DNA from: Arthrobacter bambusae
Lineage (GTDB): Bacteria > Actinomycetota > Actinomycetes > Actinomycetales > Micrococcaceae
NCBI RefSeq assembly: GCF_022606295.1
Contig: NZ_JAHHZS010000008.1
Location: 84,479-148,478 of the forward strand
Direction of reading: 5' to 3'
Length of the DNA stretch: 64,000 nt
Shown here: positions 1-8,529 of the stretch, in pieces
How positions within the stretch are numbered: position 1 is the stretch's first letter
How the letters are laid out: every line of letters begins with the position of its first letter
Program-made: the position numbers and the translations under genes
Notes under the pieces: generated by a model
Told to the model about the DNA's origin: nothing
The model's input: only the letters and a program-made list of their open reading frames with translations
Database searches by the model: none

Positions 1-162
1 GTCAACTGGGATGAGTTCTTCGGCGAACTTAAGGAAATCGGCTTCCTGGACAAGGACAACACCGTCATGGTGTCCAGCGTCTTCGCCGAGGACGACAACG
101 CCAACGAGGTGTCCCGCTACCAGCTGGAAACGATGGGCAAGTACATCGCCAAGGTCCAGTAG
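1..162 (+). CDS. C-terminal end of a sugar phosphate isomerase/epimerase-like TIM-barrel protein (partial)
   Basis: The frame is open from base 1 and ends at TAG 160-162, giving the last 53 residues (begins VNWDEFFGELKEIGF, ends GKYIAKVQ). The WDEFFGELKEIGF and VMVSSVFAEDDNA stretches resemble the last strand and helix of xylose-isomerase-like TIM barrels (IolE/IolI/sugar phosphate isomerase superfamily). This fits the cyclitol catabolic locus that starts 2.7 kb to the right. The N-terminal part lies outside the window, so substrate and exact family cannot be decided. A strong hairpin follows the stop directly, so this is the last gene of its transcript. Confidence 0.6.
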   Translation, partial: VNWDEFFGELKEIGFLDKDNTVMVSSVFAEDDNANEVSRYQLETMGKYIAKVQ

Positions 163-168
163 GGCGGC

Positions 169-210
169 CAACAAAGGGAGGCGGCGATTTTTCGCCGCCT
201 CCCTTTGTTG
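169..210. terminator. Bidirectional terminator between convergent genes
   Basis: A perfect 19-base inverted repeat (169-187 and 192-210) encloses a TTTT loop. It lies between the stop of the plus-strand isomerase gene (162) and the stop of the minus-strand hypothetical gene (217). The arm starts CAACAAAGGGAGG, so the plus-strand transcript ends in a CCTCCCTTTGTTG 3' side. It should work for both strands. Confidence 0.85.
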
Positions 211-216
211 TCCCGG

Positions 217-627
217 CTACCGAAGCAGGGATGCCAGGCAGGTGCTGTAGCCGGCCATCACTTCCTCGAAGCTAAGCAGCCGCGGCCTGCCGTGAATGTC
301 GCTTGTCTTGGGAAATGCGGGGAGTCCTTCCGGGGAGCACAAGAGCGGTTCGCAGGCGCGTCCGGCGGTTTCCAGGGTGGCGATGCCCCAGGGGTGAACG
401 GCCGGGGTGACAGTGATGTCAATGGCGTTCAGGGGATCGATGAGCAGGTTGCGGATGACCATCCTCCAAGCGGCAACGAAGGATTCTCGGAGCATCTCGG
501 CCTTGTCGTTGTCATTGGGATCGTAGCTCCGAAGCAAATCTTCGGAGAGCGCGTCCCATTCCTCGGCGGACCGCACGAGCAGGTGGGCGGCCCGGATGTG
601 GGCGCTGGCTTCATTCAGTGACGGCAT
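217..627 (-). CDS. Hypothetical protein, last gene of the arsR-sulP operon
   Basis: 136 residues, start ATG at 627-625. The ATG overlaps the TAA stop of the upstream SulP gene by one base (TAATG), a typical translationally coupled arrangement. The protein is soluble with mixed charge and shows no signal peptide, membrane segment or motif that I recognise. The N-terminal half (SAEEWDALSEDLLRSYDP) looks helical. The coupling suggests co-expression with the transporter, but no function can be given. Coding is supported by the tight packing between the SulP stop and the terminator at 169-210. Confidence 0.65.
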   Translation of the reverse strand: MPSLNEASAHIRAAHLLVRSAEEWDALSEDLLRSYDPNDNDKAEMLRESFVAAWRMVIRNLLIDPLNAIDITVTPAVHPWGIATLETAGRACEPLLCSPEGLPAFPKTSDIHGRPRLLSFEEVMAGYSTCLASLLR

Positions 628-2345
628 TAGTCTTCTTTCAAAGTTGGCGCCTGTAGGGTCGCCTGCGTCTGGACCGGTTGCGGTTTCTTGCCGGGGTTGC
701 GGGCGGTGCGTGCGCTGGCGGCGCGGGCGACGTGGCTTCGGGCGTGCTCCACGGCGGGGGTTAGTTCGGTGAAGAGGTGTTTGTGGTGGCGAAGGGAGTC
801 CAGGACCCCCACTTGGGTGACGAGTCGAAGGTGGCGTTCCTGGATCCCTTTGATCAGCACGGTGATTCCACGGCGTTCCAGAGCCTGGACGATGTCGGTG
901 ATTGTTCTGGCCCCGGTAGCGTCCAGGATCTGCAGTTGTGACATGCGGATGATCACGACGTCGACATTCCGGATGGCGCTGACCCGCTCCAGGACGCGCT
1001 CGGCGGCGGCGAAGAACACCGCCCCGTCGAGGCGGAACACGGCGATGTGCTCGTCCCCTTCGCGGACCGGGCCGGGGATTTCCTCACGGTGCACCCCGCT
1101 GGACCGGACCAAGGCACGCAAGGCGAAGAAGGCGGCAACTGCGATCCCGATTTCCACGGCCTCGATCAGGTCGAAGGACACGGTGATCAGTGCGGTGACG
1201 AAGAACACGACCGTGTCGGCGCGGGTTGATCCGATCACGCTGCGCAACGTCTTGAGGGAGACCATGCGTGTCGCGGTGACCATGAGCACCCCGGCCAGGG
1301 CGGCTAGGGGAATGCGGGAAACCGGGCCGGTGGCCAGGTACACGACGGCCAGCAGGACGAGCGCGTGGGTGATGGCGGCGAGGCGTGTCCGGCCGCCCGA
1401 GCGAATGTTCACCGCGGTGCGGGCGATGGCACCTGTGGCCGGCATGCCGCCGAAGAATCCGGACGCGACCGAGGCCAGGCCCTGGCCCAGGAGTTCACGG
1501 TCCGCGTCGTAGGGGCCGGTATCGGAGATCGACGCCCCGACCCGTGCCGAGAGCAGCGACTCGATCGCGGCCAGGGCCGCGATCGTGCCCGCGGAGGCGG
1601 CCAGCGCGGTGATCGTCGCCAGGTCCAGGGATGGCATCATCGGGGCCGGAAGGGAACCGGGCAGGGCGCCGATCCGGGTCACGGGCAGATCGAGCAACTG
1701 CGCGGCCACAGTGGCGATGATGATCGCGATGAGCGAGCCCGGGATCCGGGGGTGGATCCGCGGCGAGGCAACCATGATCAGCGCCACCAGGGCTACGACG
1801 GCAACCGGGGCAAGAACCGAGGCTGGGGATACGGTGCTGATGGCCTGGATGGCCGAGATGGCGGCGTTGCTGCTGGGCCCGGGCTTGGCGCCGAATGCGG
1901 CAGGGACCTGCTGCAGGAAGATGATTACCGCGATTCCGACGGTGAAGCCCTCGATCACCGGCCAGGGCAGGAGCGTCACGACCCGCCCGAGCTTGAGCAG
2001 CCCGGCGGCCACCACTATCACCCCGGCAAGGACCGAGACTGCGGCCAGTGCCCCGAGCCCATGGGCGGCGATGACCGGGCCCAGAACCACGACCATGGCG
2101 CCGGTGGGTCCGGAGACTTGGATATTGGAACCACCGAAGACGGCCGCGATAACCCCGGCGATCACGGCGGTGATCAGTCCGCTGGCCGCACCCGCGCCGG
2201 AGCTGACACCAAACGCGAGAGCCAGCGGCAGCGCGACAATGCCGACCGTGACTCCGGCAACCAGGTCTCCTTTCCAGGTGCGCGGCAACAACGTGTAGTC
2301 CTGCCGTCCGGGCAGCAAGGCCCGGACAGCGAGCAGGGCCTTCAC
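627..2345 (-). CDS. SulP-family anion transporter with STAS domain
   Basis: 572 residues with a GTG start at 2345-2343, overlapping the ArsR stop (GTGA). The N-terminal ~400 residues are hydrophobic membrane segments. The first, with GDLVAGVTVGIVALPLALAF, is the SulP signature, followed by SGPTGAMVVVLGPVI. The last ~150 residues form a cytoplasmic STAS domain (VFRLDGAVFFAAAERVLERV, then VVIIRMSQLQILDATGA). The family moves sulfate, bicarbonate or other anions, and no carbonic anhydrase domain is attached. Length is normal for bacterial SulP. The anion is unknown; a sulfate or bicarbonate role is only a family-level guess. The ArsR gene ahead of it is the likely regulator. Confidence 0.9.
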   Translation of the reverse strand: MKALLAVRALLPGRQDYTLLPRTWKGDLVAGVTVGIVALPLALAFGVSSGAGAASGLITAVIAGVIAAVFGGSNIQVSGPTGAMVVVLGPVIAAHGLGALAAVSVLAGVIVVAAGLLKLGRVVTLLPWPVIEGFTVGIAVIIFLQQVPAAFGAKPGPSSNAAISAIQAISTVSPASVLAPVAVVALVALIMVASPRIHPRIPGSLIAIIIATVAAQLLDLPVTRIGALPGSLPAPMMPSLDLATITALAASAGTIAALAAIESLLSARVGASISDTGPYDADRELLGQGLASVASGFFGGMPATGAIARTAVNIRSGGRTRLAAITHALVLLAVVYLATGPVSRIPLAALAGVLMVTATRMVSLKTLRSVIGSTRADTVVFFVTALITVSFDLIEAVEIGIAVAAFFALRALVRSSGVHREEIPGPVREGDEHIAVFRLDGAVFFAAAERVLERVSAIRNVDVVIIRMSQLQILDATGARTITDIVQALERRGITVLIKGIQERHLRLVTQVGVLDSLRHHKHLFTELTPAVEHARSHVARAASARTARNPGKKPQPVQTQATLQAPTLKED

Positions 2346-2722
2346 CGGGTGCTGGCCGCTGCGGCTGCCGCGGGTGCAGTCGCTACTGAGGTCTCAAGCT
2401 GCGCCCGGGTGGTGTGCAGCATGTCGTTGAGCAGCAGTCTGGCGACGGCGAGGAGCTCCGCGACCTGGGGGTACGCGAGGGTGTAGAACATCTGCAGCGC
2501 CCGTCGCTCTCCCTTGACGAGCTGATATCGGCGCAGCACCGACAGGTGCTGGGACAGGTGCGATGCCTCCAGGCCCGTTGCGGCCAGAAGGTCTGTCACG
2601 GATACTTCGGGCGCCGCCGACAGCAGCTCCAGTACCCGGATCCTGACCGGGTGGGCCAGCCCCTTGAACAGATTGGCCTTCACCTCGTACAGCGGTGCCC
2701 GGAAATCCGCGAACTCTTCCAT
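2342..2722 (-). CDS. ArsR-family winged-helix transcriptional regulator
   Basis: 126 residues when started at the ATG at 2722-2720, which has GGGAGG six bases upstream. In-frame ATGs at 2776 and 2779 have no ribosome site and lie in the promoter-like region. The protein is a single ArsR winged helix: FKGLAHPVRIRVLELL, then the recognition helix region LLAATGLEASHLSQHLSVLR and the wing VKGERRALQMFY. It lacks the ELCVCDL-type metal-binding cysteines of ArsR/SmtB metal sensors, so the inducer may not be a metal. A poly-alanine tail ends the protein. It is the first gene of a three-gene operon with SulP and probably controls that operon. Confidence 0.85.
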   Translation of the reverse strand: MEEFADFRAPLYEVKANLFKGLAHPVRIRVLELLSAAPEVSVTDLLAATGLEASHLSQHLSVLRRYQLVKGERRALQMFYTLAYPQVAELLAVARLLLNDMLHTTRAQLETSVATAPAAAAAASTR

Positions 2723-2763
2723 GTCTGCCTCCCGGCCCGCCATCACGAGCCTTGCTTGACTAT

Positions 2764-2791
2764 TTGATGGATTCATCATTCAGTGTATCAA
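2764..2791 (-). promoter_or_regulatory. Candidate promoter/operator of the arsR-sulP operon
   Basis: TTGAT (2764-2768) and ATCAA (2787-2791) form a short inverted repeat spaced by 18 bases, about 45 bases ahead of the chosen arsR start. On the minus strand the distal arm reads TTGATA and could be a -35. The position suits autoregulation by ArsR, but the arms are short. Confidence 0.35.
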
Positions 2792-2823
2792 GGGTGGGAA
2801 GAGAGAGCCCTGCGGGCCAACGA

Positions 2824-2863
2824 AGGAGGGCCCCATCCGACTTTTTTCGGATGAGGCCCTCCT
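2824..2863. terminator. Stem-loop after the minus-strand isomerase gene
   Basis: Arms 2824-2840 and 2847-2863 (AGGAGGGCC..ATCCGA paired with TCGGAT..GGCCCTCCT, a 2-base mismatch inside) close a CTTTTT loop. It lies 20 bases past the stop of the 2884-3903 gene, so it is best read as that operon's terminator, and it separates it from arsR. Confidence 0.7.
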
Positions 2864-2883
2864 CTGTGGTTCGGGTGAAGTGG

Positions 2884-3903
2884 CTAGGCCGTCACGTTCA
2901 GCGATGCGGAGAGCGCTGCGTCGGCGTCACGAAGGACCTTGGCGGCGACCTCGAGTCCTTCGATCCGGCCGAGCGAGGTGTCTTCGTGCTCGATGTTGAC
3001 GAGCATGTTCGGGTCCACCTCATGCAGGGCGCGCAGGAACTCGGTCCAGTAGGCAGTGTCGTGCCCGCGCCCGAGCGCCACGAAGTCCCACGCGGAATTC
3101 CTAGGCCACTCATTGGCCCATTCGTCGCCGCCGAGGTTCGTGCGGTTCTCTTCCGGGGAGAGCCGGCGGAAGCTGTTGTCGAGAACCCCGTAGAGGGCGG
3201 CATTCGCGGTGTTGACGCGGACGTCCTTCGCGGCTGCCTGGAAGACCAAAGGCCCGAGTTCCCGGACCACGGCTACCGGATCCATTTGCTGCCAGAACAG
3301 GTGCGAAGCATCGAGTTCGACGCCAACGTGGGTGGCTCCCGTGAGCTCGATGAGCTTGTGCACATCGGCGGTGTTGAACACGATGTTCTGCGGGTGGAGT
3401 TCAAGGGCCACCTTGACGCCGTGGTCTGCTGCCAGGCGGTCGGTCTCGCGCCAGAACTTCGCCGCGATATCCCACTGGTAATCCAGCACGTCCAAGGCCG
3501 CCGAGTTCCAGGCGTTGACGACCCAGTTCACTGTGGTGGCTCCCGGTTCGCCCCCGGGAAGGCCGGACATGGTCACCACCCGGTCCTGGCCGAGGCGCTC
3601 CGCGAGCCGGATGGAGCGGCGGACGTCCTCGGCATGCTTCTCGCCGATTTCGCGCTTGGGGTGCAGGGGATTGCCGTTGCAGTTCAGTCCTGCGATCGCG
3701 ACGCCGGTTCCCTCGAAGATCGCGAGGTAGTCGTCGCGGGCGGCATCCGAGACCAGGATGTCGTCGAAGGTGGGGACGTGCACGGCGGGGAGGAACCCGC
3801 CCGTGTTGACTTCGATGCCCGTCAGGCCCAAATCAGCGATGACTTTCAAGGCTTCGGGAAGTGGGCGGTCGTGCAGGATCGCGTTGTAGACGCCGAGTTT
3901 CAT
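2884..3903 (-). CDS. Sugar phosphate isomerase/epimerase (xylose-isomerase-like TIM barrel)
   Basis: 339 residues, ATG at 3903-3901 overlapping the upstream oxidoreductase stop (ATGA). The start MKLGVYNAILHDRPLPEALK, then LGLTGIEVNTGGF, KVALELHPQNIVFN and THVGVELDASHLFWQ, are the metal-ligand strands (Glu, His, Asp) of the AP endonuclease 2/xylose isomerase-like barrel. The C-terminal VNIEHEDTSLGRIEGLE supplies the last Glu. Length is normal. It is co-transcribed with a Gfo/Idh/MocA dehydrogenase, a pairing common in cyclitol and keto-sugar degradation. The substrate is not determinable from sequence; an inosose- or keto-sugar-type substrate is inferred from the locus. Confidence 0.85.
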   Translation of the reverse strand: MKLGVYNAILHDRPLPEALKVIADLGLTGIEVNTGGFLPAVHVPTFDDILVSDAARDDYLAIFEGTGVAIAGLNCNGNPLHPKREIGEKHAEDVRRSIRLAERLGQDRVVTMSGLPGGEPGATTVNWVVNAWNSAALDVLDYQWDIAAKFWRETDRLAADHGVKVALELHPQNIVFNTADVHKLIELTGATHVGVELDASHLFWQQMDPVAVVRELGPLVFQAAAKDVRVNTANAALYGVLDNSFRRLSPEENRTNLGGDEWANEWPRNSAWDFVALGRGHDTAYWTEFLRALHEVDPNMLVNIEHEDTSLGRIEGLEVAAKVLRDADAALSASLNVTA

Positions 3904-5078
3904 AGCGTGATGGTCTTTCCATTGTTGAGTGCGGATTCGGTGACGGCGCCGAGCAGTTCCATGTTGCGGACGCCTTCGTCGAACGTGGCGCAGCGGGGGA
4001 GGGAATCGGCCTCGGGAAGGCCGGCGACCTCTTCGAGAAACGCCCGGGCCTGGTAGCCGAAGGCGTCGTTTTGGCCGAAACCGACTTCGGGGGCGTCCAT
4101 GGCGAGGCCGCCGGCGATGTACGGGTGGCCTGGTCCGAGGATGACCTGGCGGTAGCCGTTCTCGTTGCCCGAGCCATCGTTGAGGAAGAGCTGGATTTCG
4201 GAGGGGCGGCGCTGGTCGAACTTTGCCGCACCGTTCTCGCAGAACACTTCGAAGTTGAGGCTGTTGGCGTGGCCGGCGGCAACGCGGGAGACTTCGAAGC
4301 TGCCTGCGCCATTCTCGAATGCTGCGTTGAAGGCAGCGTAGTCGTCGTTCTCCACGGCTTCAAAGGTGTCGCTCACGGCGGCGTGGTCGTGGCCCATGAC
4401 GGCGCCCAGGGGCACGGGGCGCTTGTCGATGACGGTGCTCAGACGACCGCCGCTGATGGACGTGATGTCGCCGCACAGGAACTCGGAGATGTACGTGAGG
4501 TGGCTTCCGACGTCGGCCAACGCGCCGGAGCCGGGGCCGCCTTTGTAGCGCCAACTCATGGGAGCGGACGGGCTGAAGCCGTAGTCCGTCCAGTAGCGGC
4601 CGCTGAAGTGCAGCACCTTGCCGAGGACACCGGTGCGGATCAAGTCGCGGATATAGGCGATGCCCGGTGTGCGGCGGAACGTGAAGCCGATACGCGCGAT
4701 GCTGGAAGCGTTGCGGGCTGCTTCCGCCATGGCGCGGGCGTCCTCGAGCGAGTCGCTCAGCGGCTTCTCGCAGAGGACGTGCTTGCCGGCGGCCAGCAGT
4801 CCTTCGACCACCTCGCGGTGGAGGGAATTCGCAATGACGACGCTCACGACGTCGATATCGTCCGCTTCCGCGATCGCCTGCCACGAGGTGTCATTGCGTT
4901 CGTAGCCGAATCGCCGGGCAGCGAGGGAGCCGAACTCCGCGTTCACGTCGCCGATCGATACGAGGCGCACCGGCGGAAGCGCGGGGCTGTAAAGGGCAGA
5001 CGCCGTGCGGTAGGCCGCCGCGTGTGCCTTGCCGGCCATTCCTGCGCCGATGACGGCGACCCCTAGGCTCTCAGCCAT
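3900..5078 (-). CDS. Gfo/Idh/MocA-family NAD(P)-dependent oxidoreductase
   Basis: 392 residues, ATG at 5078-5076 with AAGGAG nine bases upstream. The Rossmann motif GVAVIGAGMAGKAHAAA is at residues 6-22. The family Lys motif is HVLCEKPLS near residue 107, and the C-terminal domain has GGALADVGSHL-like DVGSH near 215. It is the largest of five Gfo-family enzymes in this locus and the only one transcribed leftward. It probably oxidises a cyclitol or sugar whose product is passed to the coupled TIM-barrel isomerase. Its promoter is shared back-to-back with the lacI gene and carries an operator-like motif. Confidence 0.88.
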   Translation of the reverse strand: MAESLGVAVIGAGMAGKAHAAAYRTASALYSPALPPVRLVSIGDVNAEFGSLAARRFGYERNDTSWQAIAEADDIDVVSVVIANSLHREVVEGLLAAGKHVLCEKPLSDSLEDARAMAEAARNASSIARIGFTFRRTPGIAYIRDLIRTGVLGKVLHFSGRYWTDYGFSPSAPMSWRYKGGPGSGALADVGSHLTYISEFLCGDITSISGGRLSTVIDKRPVPLGAVMGHDHAAVSDTFEAVENDDYAAFNAAFENGAGSFEVSRVAAGHANSLNFEVFCENGAAKFDQRRPSEIQLFLNDGSGNENGYRQVILGPGHPYIAGGLAMDAPEVGFGQNDAFGYQARAFLEEVAGLPEADSLPRCATFDEGVRNMELLGAVTESALNNGKTITL

Positions 5079-5160
5079 TGATTTCTCCTTCGAAATTCAG
5101 CCCGGGTGCCGAACACCCCTTTTGGCATTTTGGAGCGCTACAATTTAGCACTGAACTCAC

Positions 5161-5189
5161 AGCCTAATCATGTGAGTATGTCCTGTCAA
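5161..5189 (-). promoter_or_regulatory. Promoter of the dehydrogenase-isomerase operon
   Basis: On the minus strand, TTGACA (5189-5184) is followed after exactly 17 bases by TAGGCT (5166-5161). It lies about 85 bases ahead of the dehydrogenase start. The operator-like motif at 5179-5188 covers the -35. Confidence 0.6.
5179..5188. promoter_or_regulatory. Operator-like site TGTCCTGTCA in the divergent lacI/dehydrogenase promoter
   Basis: The wider match AGTATGTCCTGTCAA recurs upstream of the GntR gene as AGTATGTCCTATCAA (16433-16447 on the other strand). A related TGTCAGGACA is at 6286-6295. The placement over a -35 element fits repression. The motif resembles the published IolR consensus of Corynebacterium glutamicum (KGWCHTRACA as I recall it) with one mismatch. 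Confidence 0.5.
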
Positions 5190-5235
5190 TGTCTTGCTAA
5201 TACCCTTGACACCAAAGGAGAAAGGTTTCCGAGCC

Positions 5236-6246
5236 ATGAGTTCCAGCAGTCCAAAAACCCGCCGCCCGACCATCTACGACGTTGCCAAGCTAGCCGGCGT
5301 CTCGCCGTCGTTGGTGTCCTTGGTCCTGCAAGGGCCGGCGAGGGTCAGCGACAAGCGCCGGGAAGCTGTCCAGGCAGCGATATCTGAGTTGGGCTACCGG
5401 CCCAGCCGGGCCGCGACCACCCTGGCGAGCAACCGCACCAAGAGCATCGGCCTGGTGATCGACGACTACCGGAACCTCTGGTTCGTGGATCTGCTGAGGG
5501 GCCTGGAGTCGGTTCTTTCGGAGCTTGGTTACCACGTCCTGCTGGCCGACTCCCGGCCGGGCGAGAACCGCATCAAAGAAGCCGCGGACGGCCTCCTCGC
5601 CATGCACGTTGACGCGCTGGTGATCGCGGCGGAACCGAGCGAGCCCATGCTGGCCCGGACGTGGGTACCCACGGTGGTGGCCGGGTGGCGCTTGGGGGTG
5701 CCGAGCGGTGCCGACCTCATCACCAACGACGACGACGGCGGGGGCGGCCTGGCCGCGAGTCATTTGCTGGAGCTGGGCCACCAACGCATCGGTCATCTCT
5801 CAGGGTCCGACGGCGCGTCAGCCCATCGGCGCGCCGGGTTCCGGCGGCAGATCCAGGCGGCCGGCGTCGAACTCCTGATCGCCGAATCCCGGGGCACTTC
5901 GGAGGAAGATGGCTATGCGGCAGCCTCCTGGCTCCTGGACCACCATCCTGACACCACCGCGATCTTCGCGGCCAACGACACCATGGCCGTGGGCGCCTTT
6001 GCCGTCCTCAAGGCCCGGGGCCTTCGCGTGCCCGGAGATATTTCGGTGATCGGCTATGACAATTCCCCCCTGGCCAAATCGAGGTACCTGGACATCACTT
6101 CCGTCGACAACCGAAGCGACCTCGTCGGCATTGGCGCTGCGCGCAGGCTGTTGGCCAGGATTGAAAACCCCGCTATCGCGCCCGAGCGCACCTTGATTGA
6201 TCCCGTCCTGGTTGTCCGCTCGACGACGGCCCGGGCCGCACTCTGA
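5236..6246 (+). CDS. LacI-family transcriptional regulator
   Basis: 336 residues from ATG 5236, with AAAGGAGAAAGG 10-20 bases upstream. A TTG at 5194 in frame has no ribosome site. The N-terminal helix-turn-helix with TIYDVAKLAGVSPSLVSLVL and hinge helix RPSRAATTLAS is classic LacI. Residues 60-336 are the periplasmic-binding-protein-like sensor domain (SIGLVIDDYRNLWF, GHQRIGHLSG, AIFAANDTMAVGA, DISVIGYDNSPLA). It lies between the leftward dehydrogenase operon and the rightward ABC importer operon, so it probably represses one or both in the absence of the imported sugar or cyclitol. Confidence 0.92.
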   Translation: MSSSSPKTRRPTIYDVAKLAGVSPSLVSLVLQGPARVSDKRREAVQAAISELGYRPSRAATTLASNRTKSIGLVIDDYRNLWFVDLLRGLESVLSELGYHVLLADSRPGENRIKEAADGLLAMHVDALVIAAEPSEPMLARTWVPTVVAGWRLGVPSGADLITNDDDGGGGLAASHLLELGHQRIGHLSGSDGASAHRRAGFRRQIQAAGVELLIAESRGTSEEDGYAAASWLLDHHPDTTAIFAANDTMAVGAFAVLKARGLRVPGDISVIGYDNSPLAKSRYLDITSVDNRSDLVGIGAARRLLARIENPAIAPERTLIDPVLVVRSTTARAAL

Positions 6247-6285
6247 TTCGTCATCAATCCAGTCCTTCACGTAAAAACATCCTAA

Positions 6286-6329
6286 TGTCAGGACAAAGTG
6301 TTGACATATGTGAGGCCAGTCACCATGAT
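6286..6329 (+). promoter_or_regulatory. Promoter and operator of the sugar ABC transporter operon
   Basis: TTGACA (6301-6306), a 17-base spacer and CATGAT (6324-6329) form a good sigma-70-like promoter. The 10-mer TGTCAGGACA (6286-6295), with TGTC/GACA half-sites, sits immediately upstream of the -35 and fits the IolR-type motif exactly on its reverse strand. A ribosome site AAAGGAG precedes the 6396 start. Confidence 0.6.
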
Positions 6330-6395
6330 CTGTGTAGAGGGCTTTGAGCTCCTGCAGAGTGGCAGGGCCGCAACCCCTATCAAAGGAGATAAATC

Positions 6396-7391
6396 GTGAA
6401 GAAGTTTTCCTGGCGGAAGGCGGCACTTGTGGCGGCCGTCGTTCCGATGATGGCTCTCAGTGCTTGTTCCAGCCAAGGCGGAAAGCCGGCCGACACCGCC
6501 AACGCCGCGGGAGGCGGACAAGCCGTCAGCACTCCCCGGATGAAAGTAGCCCTCATCACCCACGCCGCAGCAGGCGACACGTTCTGGGATATCGTGCGCA
6601 AGGGCGCCGAGGAAGCGTCCGCGAAGGACAACGTTGACCTCCTCTACACCAGCGACCCCGAAGCCGGCCGCCAGGCCCAGCTGGTACAGCAGGCCATCGA
6701 CCAGAAGGTCGACGGCATCGCCGTCACCCTCGCCACTCCTGATGCACTCAAGGACGTCCTCAAGAAGGCCGAAGACGCCGGTATTCCGGTAGTAAGCCTC
6801 AATGCGGGCGAGGACGTCTCGGCCCAGCTCGGGGCATTTACGCACTTCGGCTCGAACGAAAAGCTGGCCGGCGAGGCCGTGGGAACCAAGCTCGCGTCGC
6901 AGGGCTTCAAGCACCCGATCTGCGTGATTCAACAGCAGGGCCACGTCGGCCTTGAGGCACGGTGTGCCGGCGTGAAGGCGAAGGTCCCGGGAACCGAGGT
7001 CCTGTACGTCAACGGCCAGGACATGACATCTGTCCAGTCCACAGCGACCGCGAAACTCCAGGCAGCCAAGGACGCGGACGTGATTGTAGGCCTAGGCGCC
7101 CCGATCACCCTCACGCTCCTCAAGTCGGTCACAGACGCCAACAGCTCCGCAAAGGTGGCCAGCTTCGACCTGAACGCCGACCTCGCCCAGAAGATCGTGG
7201 ATGGCTCGGTGCTCTTCACCGTGGACCAGCAGCCGTGGCTCCAGGGCTACATGTCCGTTGACTCCCTGTGGCAGGCCAAGCGCGGAGGCTTCAAGCTCGG
7301 TGGGGGCCAGCCCGTTCTTACCGGTCCCACCATCGTTGACAAGTCGAACGCTTCCGACGTCCTCAAATTCGCCCAGCAGGGCGTCCGCTAG
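6396..7391 (+). CDS. Sugar ABC transporter substrate-binding lipoprotein (ribose/inositol type)
   Basis: 331 residues from GTG 6396, with AAAGGAG nine bases upstream. The N-terminus is a lipoprotein signal peptide with lipobox LSAC (Cys about residue 24). Residues 50-331 form the type I periplasmic-binding fold of the ribose/LacI-like group (KVALITHAAAGDTFWDIV, GAEEASAKDNVDLLY, QQAIDQKVDGIAVTLATP). It captures a sugar or cyclitol outside the cell for the permease and ATPase that follow. The nearby IolB and Gfo enzymes make inositol or a related cyclitol the best guess. A GC-rich hairpin separates it from the permease gene. Confidence 0.9.
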   Translation: MKKFSWRKAALVAAVVPMMALSACSSQGGKPADTANAAGGGQAVSTPRMKVALITHAAAGDTFWDIVRKGAEEASAKDNVDLLYTSDPEAGRQAQLVQQAIDQKVDGIAVTLATPDALKDVLKKAEDAGIPVVSLNAGEDVSAQLGAFTHFGSNEKLAGEAVGTKLASQGFKHPICVIQQQGHVGLEARCAGVKAKVPGTEVLYVNGQDMTSVQSTATAKLQAAKDADVIVGLGAPITLTLLKSVTDANSSAKVASFDLNADLAQKIVDGSVLFTVDQQPWLQGYMSVDSLWQAKRGGFKLGGGQPVLTGPTIVDKSNASDVLKFAQQGVR

Positions 7392-7403
7392 ATCCAGGAT
7401 TCC

Positions 7404-7433
7404 GGCCGCGCGGCGGGCGACCGCCGCGCGGCC
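7404..7433. other. GC-rich hairpin between binding-protein and permease genes
   Basis: A perfect 13-base inverted repeat (7404-7416 with 7421-7433) has a GCGA loop and no following T-run. Such hairpins after binding-protein genes commonly stabilise the upstream mRNA or partly end transcription, giving more binding protein than permease. That role is inferred. Confidence 0.7.
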
Positions 7434-7456
7434 TGACCAACAAGGAGTTTCTTCCT

Positions 7457-8515
7457 ATGGCAAACACAGCAACCCTGCCGCCGGCACCGGCCTCGGCCCC
7501 CGGCGATGAGCGGATCGGAAGGCGTAGCCCGATCCAGAAGTTTTTGGGCAGGCCTGAGGTCGGTGCCCTCGTGGGGGCGGTTGTCCTCTTCATTTTCTTT
7601 GCTTCGGTGTCCGGGACGTTTACCCAGCCGAATGCTTTGGCGACGATCCTTTATGGTTCCTCGACGATCGGGATCATGGCGGTGGGGGTGTCGTTGTTGA
7701 TGATCGGCGGCGAATTCGACCTTTCCACCGGTGTCGCCGTGATCTCCTCGGCCCTGACCGCGTCGCTTTTCAGCTGGAACTTTTCCCTGAACGCATGGGT
7801 GGGTGTCCTGCTGGCCCTCGTCGTCTCGCTCGGCATCGGTTTCATCAATGGGTGGATCCTGGTCAAGACGAAGCTGCCGTCGTTCATCGTGACGCTGGCG
7901 ACGTTCCTGATGCTCACGGGCCTGAACCTGGCGTTGACGCGCCTGATCGGGGGGTCGGTGTCCTCGCCGTCGATTTCGAAGCTGGATGGTTTCGATTCGG
8001 CCCATGCGGTGTTCGCGTCCTCGATCAGCATCGGCGGGGTCGAGGTGAAGATCACGGTGTTCTTCTGGATCTTCCTGGTCGCGGTCGCGTCCTGGGTGCT
8101 GCTGCGCACGAAGGTGGGCAACTGGATCTTCGCTGTGGGCGGGGACGCGAACGCGGCCCGCGCCGTGGGTGTGCCGGTGACGAAGACGAAGATCGGGTTG
8201 TTCATGGCGGTCGGGTTCTGCGGCTGGATCCTGGGCATGCACAACCTCTTCGCGTTCGACGCGGTGCAGTCCGGTGAGGGTGTGGGCAACGAGTTCCTGT
8301 ACATCATCGCCGCGGTCATCGGCGGCTGCCTGCTCACCGGCGGGTACGGGTCCGCGGTGGGCGGTGCGATCGGTGCGTTCATCTTCGGGATGGCGAACAA
8401 GGGCATCGTGTACGCGCAGTGGAACCCGGACTGGTTCAAGTTCTTCCTGGGCCTGATGCTGCTGCTGGCCACCATCGTGAACCTCATCGTCAAACGCCGC
8501 GCAGAGCTGAAGTAG
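7457..8515 (+). CDS. Sugar ABC transporter permease (RbsC/branched-chain type)
   Basis: 352 residues, ATG 7457 with AAGGAG 12 bases upstream. About ten hydrophobic segments follow a 40-residue hydrophilic N-terminus. The family signature is [19 protein letters not shown] near residue 75, with [15 protein letters not shown] near 230 (the loop that contacts the ATPase). One permease gene is present, so the transporter is probably a homodimer in the membrane as in the ribose family. It belongs with the binding protein and ATPase on either side. Confidence 0.92.
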   Translation: MANTATLPPAPASAPGDERIGRRSPIQKFLGRPEVGALVGAVVLFIFFASVSGTFTQPNALATILYGSSTIGIMAVGVSLLMIGGEFDLSTGVAVISSALTASLFSWNFSLNAWVGVLLALVVSLGIGFINGWILVKTKLPSFIVTLATFLMLTGLNLALTRLIGGSVSSPSISKLDGFDSAHAVFASSISIGGVEVKITVFFWIFLVAVASWVLLRTKVGNWIFAVGGDANAARAVGVPVTKTKIGLFMAVGFCGWILGMHNLFAFDAVQSGEGVGNEFLYIIAAVIGGCLLTGGYGSAVGGAIGAFIFGMANKGIVYAQWNPDWFKFFLGLMLLLATIVNLIVKRRAELK

Positions 8516-8529
8516 AAGGGCGCAAGAAC

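Noticed and set aside
1365..2486. 373-codon plus-strand frame opposite sulP/arsR
   Set aside because: The Gly/Asp/Arg-rich translation has no fold; the minus strand carries SulP and ArsR motifs.
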